Below, piece by piece: positions 51,386 to 61,601 of a stretch of DNA of 64,000 nt (position 1 is the stretch's first letter; every line of letters begins with the position of its first letter). Position numbers and translations under genes: made by a program. This DNA is from Bremerella sp. P1 (GTDB lineage Bacteria > Planctomycetota > Planctomycetia > Pirellulales > Pirellulaceae), in assembly GCF_028748185.1 (NCBI RefSeq), contig NZ_CP118164.1, positions 5,729,814 to 5,793,813 of the forward strand, given 5' to 3'. The notes below the pieces were generated by a model. The model did not search any database, was not told the origin of the DNA, and saw nothing but the letters and a program-made list of their open reading frames with translations.

Positions 51386-54109
51386 ATGCGTATTACAACA
51401 TTGGCAGCTAACCTAGCGGGGCGGTACGTCTATTTTCTGGCCGGTTTACTTCTCTTTCTAGGGGGTGCCGGAAGACTCGATGCATTAGAAAAAGCGTCGT
51501 TCGTAATTGTCGGCAGCCAAGACTGCGGTTTGTGCCAGGTGTTGAGAAAGCACGATGTGAAATTTGCAACGGCTTCCGACGTGGACCATGCACTTTCGCA
51601 GGTAAGCGACCGGGGAACCATTGCCATTTTGGCCGACAAGTACCCCGATGAAACAACCGACGTTCCTCGTTCGTTTCTGTCGCAGGCTACCAACAAGAAG
51701 CTTCGAGTCTACCTAGAGTATCCCACGGAAATTCCTAACGTTTCCATTGGATCCCCGACAGGGGTCCGTTGGGAACGCGTGGTTGTTGCCTCGGACGATC
51801 TAGGTTCGCATCTCAAATCGAACCAGATTCTCTCCATGAATCGTTGCCGTTATGTGCCCGTTCAATCAAATGATCCACTTCTTGTCCTAGCACGCGTCGC
51901 GGGCTTGGACACCGCCGTCTATGGAATTCCTGATACGGCCGTACCTCTCTTAGTGCATCGTGCGGCCACGGATGTGACACCAGAGATGTATATTGCGACG
52001 AGCAAAATGAGCGACTTTGTAACCGCCCGTTATGCCCCCGCGAAGGCCTGGGCAAACGTTTGGAGCGGACTCTTAGAAAAGCTTGATCCATCTTTGGCCG
52101 GAATTCGCCTTGCCTGGGAACCTACAGTACGTCCTAGCTACTTGGCCCAAGAGGTGCTTCCTGAGAACGCCGAAAGGGAAGCTCTTCGGCGTGGTGCTGA
52201 CTGGTTCGTTAAATCGGGTCTCTTGCTTACCGAGAAGTCTCTGGAGACAAGTCGTGAAAAGATTGCGATCTCCGAGGTTGCCCATTCGAAGGCATTTCGC
52301 AACGAACTTGGCGATGGACGCTTTGGCATGTTAGAGGGGTTTGACTCAGGTATTCTTCCCGATGGAAGCCAGCGCGTTCGTGTTATCCAGCGAAGCGACT
52401 GTATCAGTGAGACGGCGATGGGGCTTGGTATTGCTGGTGATGTAATCAACAATGAGCAGTTGTCGACGATCGCTAAGAATCTTCAAGAATACCTCTATCT
52501 TCGGTCCGGTGCTGTGCACGGAGAGCGAGGCGACCCCAGCCATCCTTCGTACGGAATGATTGCCTGGGGGGTCTCAAACGATGCGTGGAAGCGAGCCAAC
52601 TACGGGGACGACATCGCGCGGGTCTTATTGGCATCGATGGCCACCGAAGCCGCTACGGACGACCATCGGTGGAACCCCTATATATCTCGCGCGGTTGTTG
52701 CTGGCTTACGCACAACCGGGCCACTGGGGTTCAAGCCAGGAAGGATTGATCAAAATCAACTGGCAAGCAACGGCTGGCAGCATTACTTGAAGCAGGCGAG
52801 CATCTACCCTTCGCCTCACTTTCAGTGTTACTTGTGGGCTTGTTACCTGTGGGCCTACGAGCAGTCTGGGGATGAGCTGCTATTAGAGCGGGCTCGCACG
52901 GGCATGCGAATTATGATGTCGCGATATCCTGATGAGTGGAGATGGACGAACGGCATTCAGCAGGAAAGAGCCCGAATGCTTCTACCACTGGCGTGGCTAA
53001 TTCGTGTAGACGATCGGCCGGAACATCGTCGTTGGTTACGGCAAATCGCCGAGGATCTGATTGCCTGTCAAGATGCGTCTGGAGCGATTCGCGAGGAACT
53101 AGGGCGACTCGATCGGGGTGCCTACCCGCCCCATCGCAATAACGAATCGTTTGGTGCTCACGAAGCGCCATTGATTCATGAAAACGGTGAACCAATTTGT
53201 GATTTGCTATATACAACGAACTTTGCGTTTCTGGGCCTTCATGAAGCTGCTGCCGCGACCGGCGATGAATTCTATCGAGATGCTGAAGATAAGCTCGCAG
53301 CTTTCCTGTGTCGTATTCAAACGAAAAGCGAGGCCCACCCTGAACTTGACGGCGCTTGGATGCGTGCATTTGATTTCCATCGCTGGGAGTTCTGGGGATC
53401 CAATGGTGATGCTGGTTGGGGGGCATGGTCGATTGAATCCGGCTGGACGCAAGGGTGGATTGTCGCGGTGCTCGGTATGCGACAAGCCAACAAGAGCCTG
53501 TGGGAGATGACACAGCGACTTGACGCAAGTAGCGACTATGCCAGGTATCGCGAAGAAATGCTGCCTCAGAATACTGTTCACGAGGTCAAGCAAGATCCCA
53601 TCCGGCACGATGGAGTCAATGCCTCTGTCAAATTGATCAATTCGCCTGCCCCGCAATATAGTGTCTTGGGTGCCGAAACACTCACCAATGGACTGGCCGG
53701 TCCAATCTCGCATCAAGACGCACAGTGGATTGGGATTGAAGGGGAGGCACTTGTCGCTGAACTTGAATTTGAGGACCAGAAAGCGCTAAAGACGATTGAT
53801 GTAAACGTACTCCAGGGAACAAAAGTTGGAATTTACTATCCACGCAGCATGCGCGTTTTAGTTGCCAATGACGATGGAGAGTTTCTGCCATGGGGATACC
53901 TGCAGTGTGAGCCGGATGATTCCCATGACAAACAAGTGAAATGGATTCGGCTTTCTGGCGAACCGAGCTCTATCAAGCGGATTAGGGTCATACTGGAAAA
54001 CCGAGGAACGATACCTGGTGGTCACCATTCGGCAGGCAAACCGACCTGGCTATTCGTGAGCGAGATAGCACTCAATCGCAGTAACTCAGAAAAGAAGGAA
54101 GCAATGTGA
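51386..54109 (+). CDS. Secreted helical-toroid protein, glycosidase-like, with C-terminal beta domain
   Basis: A 907-residue protein starting at ATG 51386 (an in-frame GTG at 51356 is less likely), with a signal peptide (about residues 5-35). Residues 35-240 are an uncertain N-terminal part with a CxxC (DCGLCQV). Residues 260-690 have the helix-rich pattern of an alpha/alpha toroid with many Trp and acidic residues (DEWRWTNGIQQERARM, HRWEFWGSNGDAGWGAWSIE), as in glycoside hydrolases and lyases. The C-terminal 180 residues are beta-rich and resemble a discoidin-like carbohydrate-binding domain. No family was named with certainty. Its place before an epimerase and a symporter supports a sugar-processing role outside the cytoplasm. 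Confidence 0.8.
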   Translation: MRITTLAANLAGRYVYFLAGLLLFLGGAGRLDALEKASFVIVGSQDCGLCQVLRKHDVKFATASDVDHALSQVSDRGTIAILADKYPDETTDVPRSFLSQATNKKLRVYLEYPTEIPNVSIGSPTGVRWERVVVASDDLGSHLKSNQILSMNRCRYVPVQSNDPLLVLARVAGLDTAVYGIPDTAVPLLVHRAATDVTPEMYIATSKMSDFVTARYAPAKAWANVWSGLLEKLDPSLAGIRLAWEPTVRPSYLAQEVLPENAEREALRRGADWFVKSGLLLTEKSLETSREKIAISEVAHSKAFRNELGDGRFGMLEGFDSGILPDGSQRVRVIQRSDCISETAMGLGIAGDVINNEQLSTIAKNLQEYLYLRSGAVHGERGDPSHPSYGMIAWGVSNDAWKRANYGDDIARVLLASMATEAATDDHRWNPYISRAVVAGLRTTGPLGFKPGRIDQNQLASNGWQHYLKQASIYPSPHFQCYLWACYLWAYEQSGDELLLERARTGMRIMMSRYPDEWRWTNGIQQERARMLLPLAWLIRVDDRPEHRRWLRQIAEDLIACQDASGAIREELGRLDRGAYPPHRNNESFGAHEAPLIHENGEPICDLLYTTNFAFLGLHEAAAATGDEFYRDAEDKLAAFLCRIQTKSEAHPELDGAWMRAFDFHRWEFWGSNGDAGWGAWSIESGWTQGWIVAVLGMRQANKSLWEMTQRLDASSDYARYREEMLPQNTVHEVKQDPIRHDGVNASVKLINSPAPQYSVLGAETLTNGLAGPISHQDAQWIGIEGEALVAELEFEDQKALKTIDVNVLQGTKVGIYYPRSMRVLVANDDGEFLPWGYLQCEPDDSHDKQVKWIRLSGEPSSIKRIRVILENRGTIPGGHHSAGKPTWLFVSEIALNRSNSEKKEAM

Positions 54110-55293
54110 TACCCGGTGAGATTCGAGTAGCATCTGCTAAATTTCGAGATGACCTGCTCAACGATACACTTCCTTTTTGGCTGGATCGTAGTATTGATCG
54201 CGAGTATGGCGGATACTTCACTGCCTTTGATCGTGATGGTAGGCGACTTGAAACAGATAAAGCGGTATGGTTCCAAGGGCGTTTTGCTTGGATGTTGGCA
54301 ACTATCGCTGAAACGGTCGAGCCTCGTAATTATTGGCTAGAGCGTGCTAAGCACGGCATCGACTTCCTGCAGCGTTACTGCGTTGATCGCGATGGAAGGT
54401 ACTTCTTCCTGGTAACCCGTGATGGGCAACCACTGCGAAAACGCCGGTATGTTTTCTCGGAATGCTTTGCGGCCATGGCCTATGCTGCCTACGGAAAATC
54501 GGCTGGTAGCGAAGACCACTGCCAAATGGCAATCGAGCTGTTTCGAGACCTCCGATCACATTTAGGCCCCAACTCCTTTCTGGAACCCAAGGTGAATCCT
54601 GGCGTACGCCCCATGAAATCGTTGGCCAGCCCGATGATTCTCATTGGTGTTGCTCAAGAGATTCGCAAAGCAACTGGATTGGTCGAGTGTACGGAGGTGA
54701 TTGAGCAATGCATCGATGAAATACGCACTGACTTCGTCAAAGGTGACTTAGCATGTGTTCTGGAGAATGTCGGCAAACAGGGTGAGGTGATCGAAACGTT
54801 CGATGGCCGTCTGATCAACCCGGGGCATTCGATCGAGTTGGCGTGGTTTCTGATGGAAGAGGCTAGACAAAGGGACTTGCCTGAGTTGACCGCATTGGGA
54901 ATACAGATTCTCGATTGGTCACTCAAGTTGGGCTGGGACAAGCAGTACGGTGGCTTGTACTACTTCCGAGATTGTCACGGGTTCCCGTGTGCCGAGTATT
55001 GGCATGATATGAAATTCTGGTGGCCGCATGCGGAGGCGATCATAGCGACGCTCCTCGCATGGAGACTGACAGGGGAAGAACGCTACTGGAGTTGGCATCA
55101 TAAGATTTACAGTTGGTCTTATCAGCATTTCGCCGACCCCGAGTTTGGAGAATGGTTCGGCTACTTGCATCGTGACGGAACGCTCTCGAGTACGATCAAG
55201 GGCAACCAATGGAAGGGGCCGTTCCATCTACCACGGATGCAGTTCTACTGCTGGCAACTGCTTGAGGAAGTAATACATGCCCAGCCTGTTTGA
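54106..55293 (+). CDS. N-acylglucosamine 2-epimerase (AGE) family protein
   Basis: A 395-residue cytoplasmic enzyme of the AGE/cellobiose-epimerase family, which epimerises or isomerises sugars at C2 using paired His residues. The family motifs are visible: INPGHSIELAWFL (about residue 240), KFWWPHAEAIIATLLAW (about 305), and KGNQWKGPFHLPRM near the end. Start is GTG, overlapping the preceding stop by 4 bases, with AAGGAAG upstream. Substrate could be N-acetylglucosamine/mannosamine, mannose or a disaccharide; sequence alone does not decide. The next gene overlaps its 3' end by 17 bases. Confidence 0.9.
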   Translation: MIPGEIRVASAKFRDDLLNDTLPFWLDRSIDREYGGYFTAFDRDGRRLETDKAVWFQGRFAWMLATIAETVEPRNYWLERAKHGIDFLQRYCVDRDGRYFFLVTRDGQPLRKRRYVFSECFAAMAYAAYGKSAGSEDHCQMAIELFRDLRSHLGPNSFLEPKVNPGVRPMKSLASPMILIGVAQEIRKATGLVECTEVIEQCIDEIRTDFVKGDLACVLENVGKQGEVIETFDGRLINPGHSIELAWFLMEEARQRDLPELTALGIQILDWSLKLGWDKQYGGLYYFRDCHGFPCAEYWHDMKFWWPHAEAIIATLLAWRLTGEERYWSWHHKIYSWSYQHFADPEFGEWFGYLHRDGTLSSTIKGNQWKGPFHLPRMQFYCWQLLEEVIHAQPV

Positions 55294-57145
55294 TTCAACA
55301 CAACTTAGCTGGCTCGACTGGAGTGTGTTGGGGCTGTATTTCGGTGGCTTGCTCGTACTGGGGTTCGTTCTCCGCAAACAGAGTGGAGACGATTTGGAAG
55401 GCTACTTCTTAGCTGGCCGAAAAATCCCAGGCTGGCTGAATGGATTCTCGTATGCGGCGACGTGCATGAATGCTGATGTCGCTCCGGCCTATTGTGGTAT
55501 GACCGTAGTTACTGGGGTATTCATCTGCTGGTTTTACTTCGCTCGGTTTGGCTTGGCCCTGATGATTGCAGCTTTGCTGTTTGCGGGACTTTGGCGAAGA
55601 CTAAACCTGCGTACGTCTCCCGAGTTTTACGAACTGCGTTTCAGCGGATCAGCTGCTTTAACGATGCGTAGTTGGGTGGCATTGCGAAGCGCACTGATCG
55701 CCTTGCCTGCCTGGACGGGAGCGGGGTTGTTGGGGTTGCACAAGATCTCATCACCACTACTTGAATGGTCGATGTTCACGACGCTTGCCATTGTCATTCC
55801 GGTGATTCTGTTCTATGTGCTGGCATCTGGGTACGTCGGAGTCGTAACTTCCGACTTCTTTCAAACCCTGATCATCATTGGTAGCTCCGTACTGCTAATG
55901 ATTATCGTGTTAGTCGACTTTGGAGGACCGACGCAACTTTATACGGCGTTGGAGCAATCAGTCGGCACGGAGGCGGCCAGTGTGTTCCCACCGATAGGAC
56001 ACGAGGTGCTCGGTTTAGTCGCGATAGCCGCTTGGACCATGGGAACCGCGATCGGGTATGGAGGCGACGCTGCTCCCATGGCTGGTGCCATGGAAGGACA
56101 GCGCATTCTTTCATGTCGTAATGAACGAGAAGCGTCCAAGATGTATGTCTGGACAACGATCATCCTCTTCTTGCTGCTGGCCACGCTCACGTTGCCTGCT
56201 CTGGCTGCAATGATTCATTGGCCGGAGGTTAGGACCGCCGATCAGAAGGAACTCGCCTACGGAATGCTGATGGCGAGATATTTGCCACCAGGTCTGCTAG
56301 GCCTGGCCTTGAGTGCCGTCCTGGCCTCGATCATGAGTACCGTTAGCTCCAATATGAATTTTGGGGCCCAGGTACTTGTGAACGACGTCTATCAGCGCTC
56401 GCTGGTTAAGAAGGCGTCCCTGCAGCACTACCTGTTGATGGGGAAAGTGTTTTCGGCAGGCATATTGATCCTGGGAATTCTGGTGGCGGTTGCCGCGACA
56501 AACGTCATCCAGATCTCAATCTTCATGCTCGGATTGTCGTCAGCCGAATTGACGGCGAACTGGGCACAATGGTGGTGGTGGCGATTCAATGGCTGGGCCC
56601 GATTAACGGCATCGCTCGGTGGTCCATTGATCTTTCTTCTTAATAAGCTGTTTGTGTTCCCAAATCCGTGGTTTGCTTTTCCGAACCTACTCGACTTCGG
56701 CCCTCACAACGACTATATGATCATCTTCGTTTCGATGGGCATAACGCTGATCGCCTGGGTCACCGTTGCTTGGCTAACCCCACCAGAGCCTATGTCGCAT
56801 TTAGTGGACTTCTACCGGCGTGCACGCCCCTATGGACTATGGGGACCCGTAGCCAAAGCCGCTGGCGAATCGCTACCCCCGCGAGGCCGCATTGCTTTTG
56901 GTTTTGCCGTGGCACCGTTTGGAACCCTTATGGCTGCGACCGGCATTCTCACGCTCTCGCTGGTTTACTTGGGGCGGTGGAGTGGGGCCGGGATTGCGGC
57001 AGGCGTGATGCTTATTTCCGGGACCCTATTCTTTTTCGGCTTCAGCAAGCTCATTCAGCCTCAAAGTTCGTTGGAATCGGAATCCAACGCTGCGGAGTCT
57101 CACCCACGCGAAACTGTGGAACCTCAGTTTGTTGAGAACTCCTAA
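55277..57145 (+). CDS. Sodium:solute symporter (SSS family)
   Basis: A 622-residue membrane protein with about 13-14 hydrophobic segments. It opens with a membrane helix (WSVLGLYFGGLLVLGFVL) and GYFLAGRKIPGWLNGFSYAA, and contains the SSS core stretches GVVTSDFFQTLIII and SAVLASIMSTVSSNMNFGAQ. SSS transporters couple sodium entry to uptake of sugars, amino acids or sialic acid. The substrate is presumably the sugar handled by the epimerase and the secreted protein next to it. Confidence 0.93.
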   Translation: MPSLFDSTQLSWLDWSVLGLYFGGLLVLGFVLRKQSGDDLEGYFLAGRKIPGWLNGFSYAATCMNADVAPAYCGMTVVTGVFICWFYFARFGLALMIAALLFAGLWRRLNLRTSPEFYELRFSGSAALTMRSWVALRSALIALPAWTGAGLLGLHKISSPLLEWSMFTTLAIVIPVILFYVLASGYVGVVTSDFFQTLIIIGSSVLLMIIVLVDFGGPTQLYTALEQSVGTEAASVFPPIGHEVLGLVAIAAWTMGTAIGYGGDAAPMAGAMEGQRILSCRNEREASKMYVWTTIILFLLLATLTLPALAAMIHWPEVRTADQKELAYGMLMARYLPPGLLGLALSAVLASIMSTVSSNMNFGAQVLVNDVYQRSLVKKASLQHYLLMGKVFSAGILILGILVAVAATNVIQISIFMLGLSSAELTANWAQWWWWRFNGWARLTASLGGPLIFLLNKLFVFPNPWFAFPNLLDFGPHNDYMIIFVSMGITLIAWVTVAWLTPPEPMSHLVDFYRRARPYGLWGPVAKAAGESLPPRGRIAFGFAVAPFGTLMAATGILTLSLVYLGRWSGAGIAAGVMLISGTLFFFGFSKLIQPQSSLESESNAAESHPRETVEPQFVENS

Positions 57146-57221
57146 TCGGGATTGCATAATTTCAGGAAACAGAAATATGATTTCCTGTTGCTCCTCTTTG
57201 TATCTCTTTTGAGCTAACTAT

Positions 57222-58304
57222 ATGACTGTTGAATTCGGCCGTCCGAAACGCGTTCGCTTGGTGGATATCGCTGAGAAAGTTGGTGTTTCCAGGCGAGCCG
57301 TATCGGCTGTATTGCTGGGAACGGGCGGCAGTCGTGTTACCGTCGGAGAAGAAAAGGCGAAGGAGATCCAGCGAGTCGCCAATTCGATGGGATACCAGCC
57401 TAACCTCGCGGCACGCCAATTGGTGGGAAAACGCTCGCACACGTTTGGATTGTTGGTCGCATCGGCAGGCGATCCCTTGCGATCGTTTCTTATTCAGTAT
57501 CTGGATGAAGAGGCTGCTGCGCACGGCAACCGTACGCTGATCGGAAACACAGTCATCGCACCAGATCGTTTCGATAAGAACGTGCAACTGTTCACCAACA
57601 GCGGCGTCGACGGTGTTCTGTGTGCGGTTCACAATTGGCTGCCAGGTGATCGGACTGCTCTTTTAAACCAACACCCTTGCACCGTCTTCTATGAAGATCC
57701 AGGGATCCCCAACGCATGTTTCGTAACCGTGGATCGTGTGGACGCAGTACGGCAAGCCACCGATTACCTCATCGAGCAAGGGAGAGAACGAATCGGATTA
57801 GCCCTTACGATGAAATCCAAGAAGAGTGAGAAAGACCGTCTGCGAGGTTTCAAGGAAGCTCAGAAAAGTGGCGGTCAAACGTTCTCGCCAAATTTTCTGT
57901 TCTACGCGTCTCCGAAGTACAAAGACGCCCACGCTTGGCACGATGTCGATACCGTAAAGTGGAGCTTTCCTGAGGCGGTGATTGACGACCTGATCGAACG
58001 ACTTGTTGTTGGCGAAGGCGCGGACGCCATCATCGCCCACGACGACTATTGGGCTGCCACCCTTATCAAACGATTGCGTTACCGCGGAGTTCGGGTGCCG
58101 GACGATGTCGCGGTTGTTGGCTACCTGAACCACTATTTGGCGGATTTTACGGATCCACCTCTGACTACCATCGACCTAGACCATATGACGGCTGCTAAAG
58201 AAATGGTCTCAATGCTCGAAAGAATGATTGGTAGTGAGGAATTGCCTGCAGATCAGAGGCAAATATTGATTAAACCACGGTTGATTGTTCGAGAATCGGC
58301 GTAG
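57222..58304 (+). CDS. LacI-family transcriptional regulator
   Basis: A 360-residue regulator: N-terminal HTH DIAEKVGVSRRAVSAVL (about residues 14-30), hinge with YQPNLAARQLVGK, and a periplasmic-binding-type effector domain with typical ends (DDVAVVGYLNHYLADFTDPP and ITIDL-like TTIDLDHMTAAKE). It lies 76 bases after the symporter gene and probably controls the whole cluster in response to the sugar. A possible operator could not be fixed by eye, though the promoter at 49792 is a natural target. Confidence 0.93.
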   Translation: MTVEFGRPKRVRLVDIAEKVGVSRRAVSAVLLGTGGSRVTVGEEKAKEIQRVANSMGYQPNLAARQLVGKRSHTFGLLVASAGDPLRSFLIQYLDEEAAAHGNRTLIGNTVIAPDRFDKNVQLFTNSGVDGVLCAVHNWLPGDRTALLNQHPCTVFYEDPGIPNACFVTVDRVDAVRQATDYLIEQGRERIGLALTMKSKKSEKDRLRGFKEAQKSGGQTFSPNFLFYASPKYKDAHAWHDVDTVKWSFPEAVIDDLIERLVVGEGADAIIAHDDYWAATLIKRLRYRGVRVPDDVAVVGYLNHYLADFTDPPLTTIDLDHMTAAKEMVSMLERMIGSEELPADQRQILIKPRLIVRESA

Positions 58305-59022
58305 CCTTGCTCCCCGAGCAGGATACGTGCCCGATTTGCTCAGACATGTGCGTCCGAGTTATTAAAAACAAATGAACAAGTCAAAAACTGGGTGATTGAG
58401 ATTTCGCCCATACAGAACTCTATAGGAGTTAGGAGGGCGTGTCCTGAGTGGATTCGGACATAGCCTTTAGTCAAATCGTTTAATTCCCTCGCTACAGTCT
58501 GGATCCAAATTCGTTCCGACTCCAAGTTGAAAAATTGACTCCGAGTTGCGGGACTTTTGAGAAAGCGCACGATGGCCAAATGTGCGCGAATTCAACTACA
58601 CACTTCGTACCCAAATACGCGCATTTCCAGAGAGTTATTGCGATTGAATAAGACGCTTTGCAACGTTTTGCAAATCTTCGTAAACTACTTCTGTCACACG
58701 GTTTCAGGTGAAAAGAGCAGGGCTTCCTGGGCGGCCTCATAAGCCTGAGACCGAAATCTGAAGCTCAAAATTGCTGCTCGCTCTAAGGTGTGACTTTGCA
58801 ATATCTTACGAAGAGGCTCCTCTGCTTAAAGTGGCGTTTGAGGACGCTTGAAAGTGTGTAGTTTTACACACATTCATTCAGCGGGCTGATTGCGATCACA
58901 TTCTGTGAATTGTTCCTAGTATCCAGCCAAGGACGGCTCGTCCGGGGGCACATACATGGAATGTTCGCTAAGATTCCAGTCAAAGGCCCGAGTTCAGCAC
59001 GGGAAGAGCTAAGAACAGGATG
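58305..59022. other. Gene-poor gap between convergent genes
   Basis: About 720 bases. It holds a 7-bp hairpin (GTGTGTA / TACACAC, 58854-58871) and, at 58921-58980, a stretch that matches 62641-62700 at 40 of 60 bases without gaps. Open frames of 60-82 codons here have poor start context. No gene is called. Confidence 0.5.
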
Positions 59023-61323
59023 TTAATTCGCCCTTGGATCGGAATCTTGCGATAGAAGTCGTTTCGCTTCCGCCAGCACGAAACCAGGATCCATGAATGG
59101 TTCGTAGCTTATGTCCTGCCAACGCACCTTTCCATTGCCGTCAATTAAAAAGGTCCCATGGAGAGGCTGAGCTTCAAAGTCGTCGTAAACCCGAAACGCT
59201 TTGAACACATTTAATGGCTCATCAGAAACAAGTGGAATTGGAAGCCCCACTTCATCGTAATTCTCTATCGATTGCTTCAACGTTTTCGGATCGTCGGTAC
59301 TGATCGCTATCATGCCGAGACCTGCTTCCTCGAATTCAGTGATCCGCGGCGCAAAGGCCTGCAACTGTTCGGCACAATGAAGACATCCGGAGCCAAGATA
59401 GAAAATAACTACGTATGGCTTTCCCTGAAAATCCGTTGATGCATGCTGTTTACCTTGAACATCGTTTAATGCCCAGTCGGGAGCCTGGGAAGGAGACCAG
59501 CGGAATGGACCTAGGGAATCAAGAGATGGTCGCTCCCCGACGTCTTCGGCAGTTTGCCGTCGAATCCGCCAATCGTCCATGTAGCCGAGTTCTTCAGAAA
59601 TGGGAGTCAGGCGAGCGAATTGCGGAATATCAAGATCAATCTGGGCGGAGAGCTGTCGCAATTGGTCGAACGCTGACTTGCATTCAACCTTCTTTCCGGA
59701 CAACCACAAACTCTCGACGAGTGCAGCAAGTGGATAAACTTCGTTCTTGCTGGAGTCCACAATCTTTCGTAAGGCTTTTATCGCAGCGTCATGGTCACCG
59801 GACTGCCATTGAACTTTTGCAAGGTAGACCGAATCGACGTCGCTGGCATCTTTGAGAAGTTCATAGCCCTTCTGAAAATCCTGATACGCGATCGCCTCGT
59901 GCCCTTTCAGAGCTTTGATGGTTGTTTCGAGATTCTTGGTTTTCGACTGAAGTTCCTTGCGAGCCTTTTCTGCCAATTTCTTGGCGTCTTCCTTATCGGT
60001 GTCTTCACCTGGACTTTTCGTAACCGAATCTGCCTTGGCCTTTAACGCTTCCAAGCGGCGCTCGAGCTCTGCGATTTGAGCCTTGCCAGCTTCCGTATTT
60101 CCTGTTTGAAAATACGCCAAGCCGAGGTAGCGAAGACGTTTAATTTGTTCACTCTCGTCGTCGGTAGGCTCCAGGTAGGAGGAATTTGCTAAGTCGATCA
60201 GATCATCCCATAGCTCATAGGTTCGGACAACTTGAAACAATCTGCGTCTGCCGTAAGTTGTGCTGCCATTCTTGGCGAGGGTGTTGTATCGAGGATGACG
60301 TGGAAGTTCGATCATGTTCTTGGCCAAATCAATCGCATCGTGAACCCGTCCAATATGAATCAAGTTGCGAATGAGCCACTCGTTGTTGTGGGCAAAATTG
60401 TGAATCTCATCCGGCATGACCTGATCGCGAATCATATGGGCATGGTCGACCCTCGCCGAAGCCTCTTGCTGCCAAGCCGCATCATGATAACGCTGCAATC
60501 GGGAATAGATGTGCCCAGGCATGTGCCACATGTGAGCGATGCTTGGTGAGGACTGACCACAAAGGGCTGCAGAACCAATAGCCATCTCCGGTTCCCGCCT
60601 GTCCCACAGGTGGATACGGAAGTGATGCGCGGAGTGCATCGGCTCGACTTCAAAGATGTCCTCGAGCAGCGCATTGGCGGCGAAATAACTCGTACTCGAC
60701 GACTTCGCTTCATACAAGTGCCATGCCAACAGGGCCTTCGCCTCGAGATCATCTGGGTACTTCAGGAGAATGTTCTCGAGCGACTTGGTGTAGGAATCAT
60801 TTCTCTTCTCTTTTTCTTTGCTGTCGAATTTGACGTAGGCGTCGAGCGCGTCGATGTACATCTTTTCGCGTTCATTAGCGTTGTCTTTGCGCGCGACCGC
60901 TTCTTCTATGAAGCCTTTCGCACGATCCAAGTTTTTGAGGTTGGCCATCGCGGCTCCCCAGTATGCCATGGCGCAGTCGGGATCAAGTGATGCCGCGTGT
61001 CGAAAGGAACGTTCGGCTTCGAGATACCAGAACCCGTAAAACTGACCTAGGCCTTGGTCGAAGAACTTTTGCACCACGGGATCGTCCGTGCTAATCGGAA
61101 ATTGAACCTGCCCCGTCCCACCCATGAGATAAGCCTTTTGACGAGGCCCCTCATTGAACACGTCACCGTGGAATGAGTGTCCCTCGAGAATCTTGTCGAC
61201 TTTGTCCGTTGGCTCGTCACGGTTGTCTTCGGGGACATTCGCTTGCTCCGCGGCCAGGGGACAAGCCAATAGAATGAACAGAAATGGCCAAACTGAATCT
61301 CGAATGAAGTTAGAACGCAGCAT
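59023..61323 (-). CDS. Secreted TPR protein with C-terminal thioredoxin/peroxiredoxin domain
   Basis: A 766-residue protein whose start at 61323 gives a signal peptide (MLRSNFIRDSVWPFLFILLA, then CPLAAEQ), so it is exported; the longer frame to 61431 lacks such a start. The middle (residues about 80-540) contains TPR repeats, for example EAERSFRHAASLDPDCAMAY and HEAIAYQDFQKGYELLKD, with a His-rich stretch HMWHMPGHIY. The C-terminal 180 residues form a redoxin (AhpC/TSA) domain with CLHC as the likely redox pair. The TPR part probably binds partner proteins and the redoxin part acts on thiols or peroxides, but the target is unknown. Confidence 0.85.
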   Translation of the reverse strand: MLRSNFIRDSVWPFLFILLACPLAAEQANVPEDNRDEPTDKVDKILEGHSFHGDVFNEGPRQKAYLMGGTGQVQFPISTDDPVVQKFFDQGLGQFYGFWYLEAERSFRHAASLDPDCAMAYWGAAMANLKNLDRAKGFIEEAVARKDNANEREKMYIDALDAYVKFDSKEKEKRNDSYTKSLENILLKYPDDLEAKALLAWHLYEAKSSSTSYFAANALLEDIFEVEPMHSAHHFRIHLWDRREPEMAIGSAALCGQSSPSIAHMWHMPGHIYSRLQRYHDAAWQQEASARVDHAHMIRDQVMPDEIHNFAHNNEWLIRNLIHIGRVHDAIDLAKNMIELPRHPRYNTLAKNGSTTYGRRRLFQVVRTYELWDDLIDLANSSYLEPTDDESEQIKRLRYLGLAYFQTGNTEAGKAQIAELERRLEALKAKADSVTKSPGEDTDKEDAKKLAEKARKELQSKTKNLETTIKALKGHEAIAYQDFQKGYELLKDASDVDSVYLAKVQWQSGDHDAAIKALRKIVDSSKNEVYPLAALVESLWLSGKKVECKSAFDQLRQLSAQIDLDIPQFARLTPISEELGYMDDWRIRRQTAEDVGERPSLDSLGPFRWSPSQAPDWALNDVQGKQHASTDFQGKPYVVIFYLGSGCLHCAEQLQAFAPRITEFEEAGLGMIAISTDDPKTLKQSIENYDEVGLPIPLVSDEPLNVFKAFRVYDDFEAQPLHGTFLIDGNGKVRWQDISYEPFMDPGFVLAEAKRLLSQDSDPRAN

Positions 61324-61470
61324 AAATTCCACGGTCACTGAGGACCGGAACGCACATCCATCAAACAATGAAAGTCCGGACCGATCGAAGGGGGGGTAAA
61401 AGAGGTATTCAGGATAAAGCTTAGCAAACACAAATGCGTTGTTTCAAGCTGCGACAGCTGCAGTTGCCGG

Positions 61471-61513
61471 TTAGTAGGGTGTTGGGCTTGGTAGAGTGAG
61501 GCAGACGCGAACC
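61471..61513 (+). repeat. 43-bp direct repeat, right copy
   Basis: It differs from 13877-13919 by one base. It lies in the gap between the TPR-redoxin gene and the Sel1 gene. Confidence 0.8.
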
Positions 61514-61601
61514 GCGTATAAGCTTCATCAATTTGTCTCGTATTATCGGTGGCAGTTGTTCTCCAATGACGGTTCGACATTATGCACGAGTGAGCGATTT
61601 T

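Noticed and set aside
58340-58579. 79-codon minus-strand frame in the gap after the LacI gene
   Set aside because: TTG start without context and no recognisable pattern.
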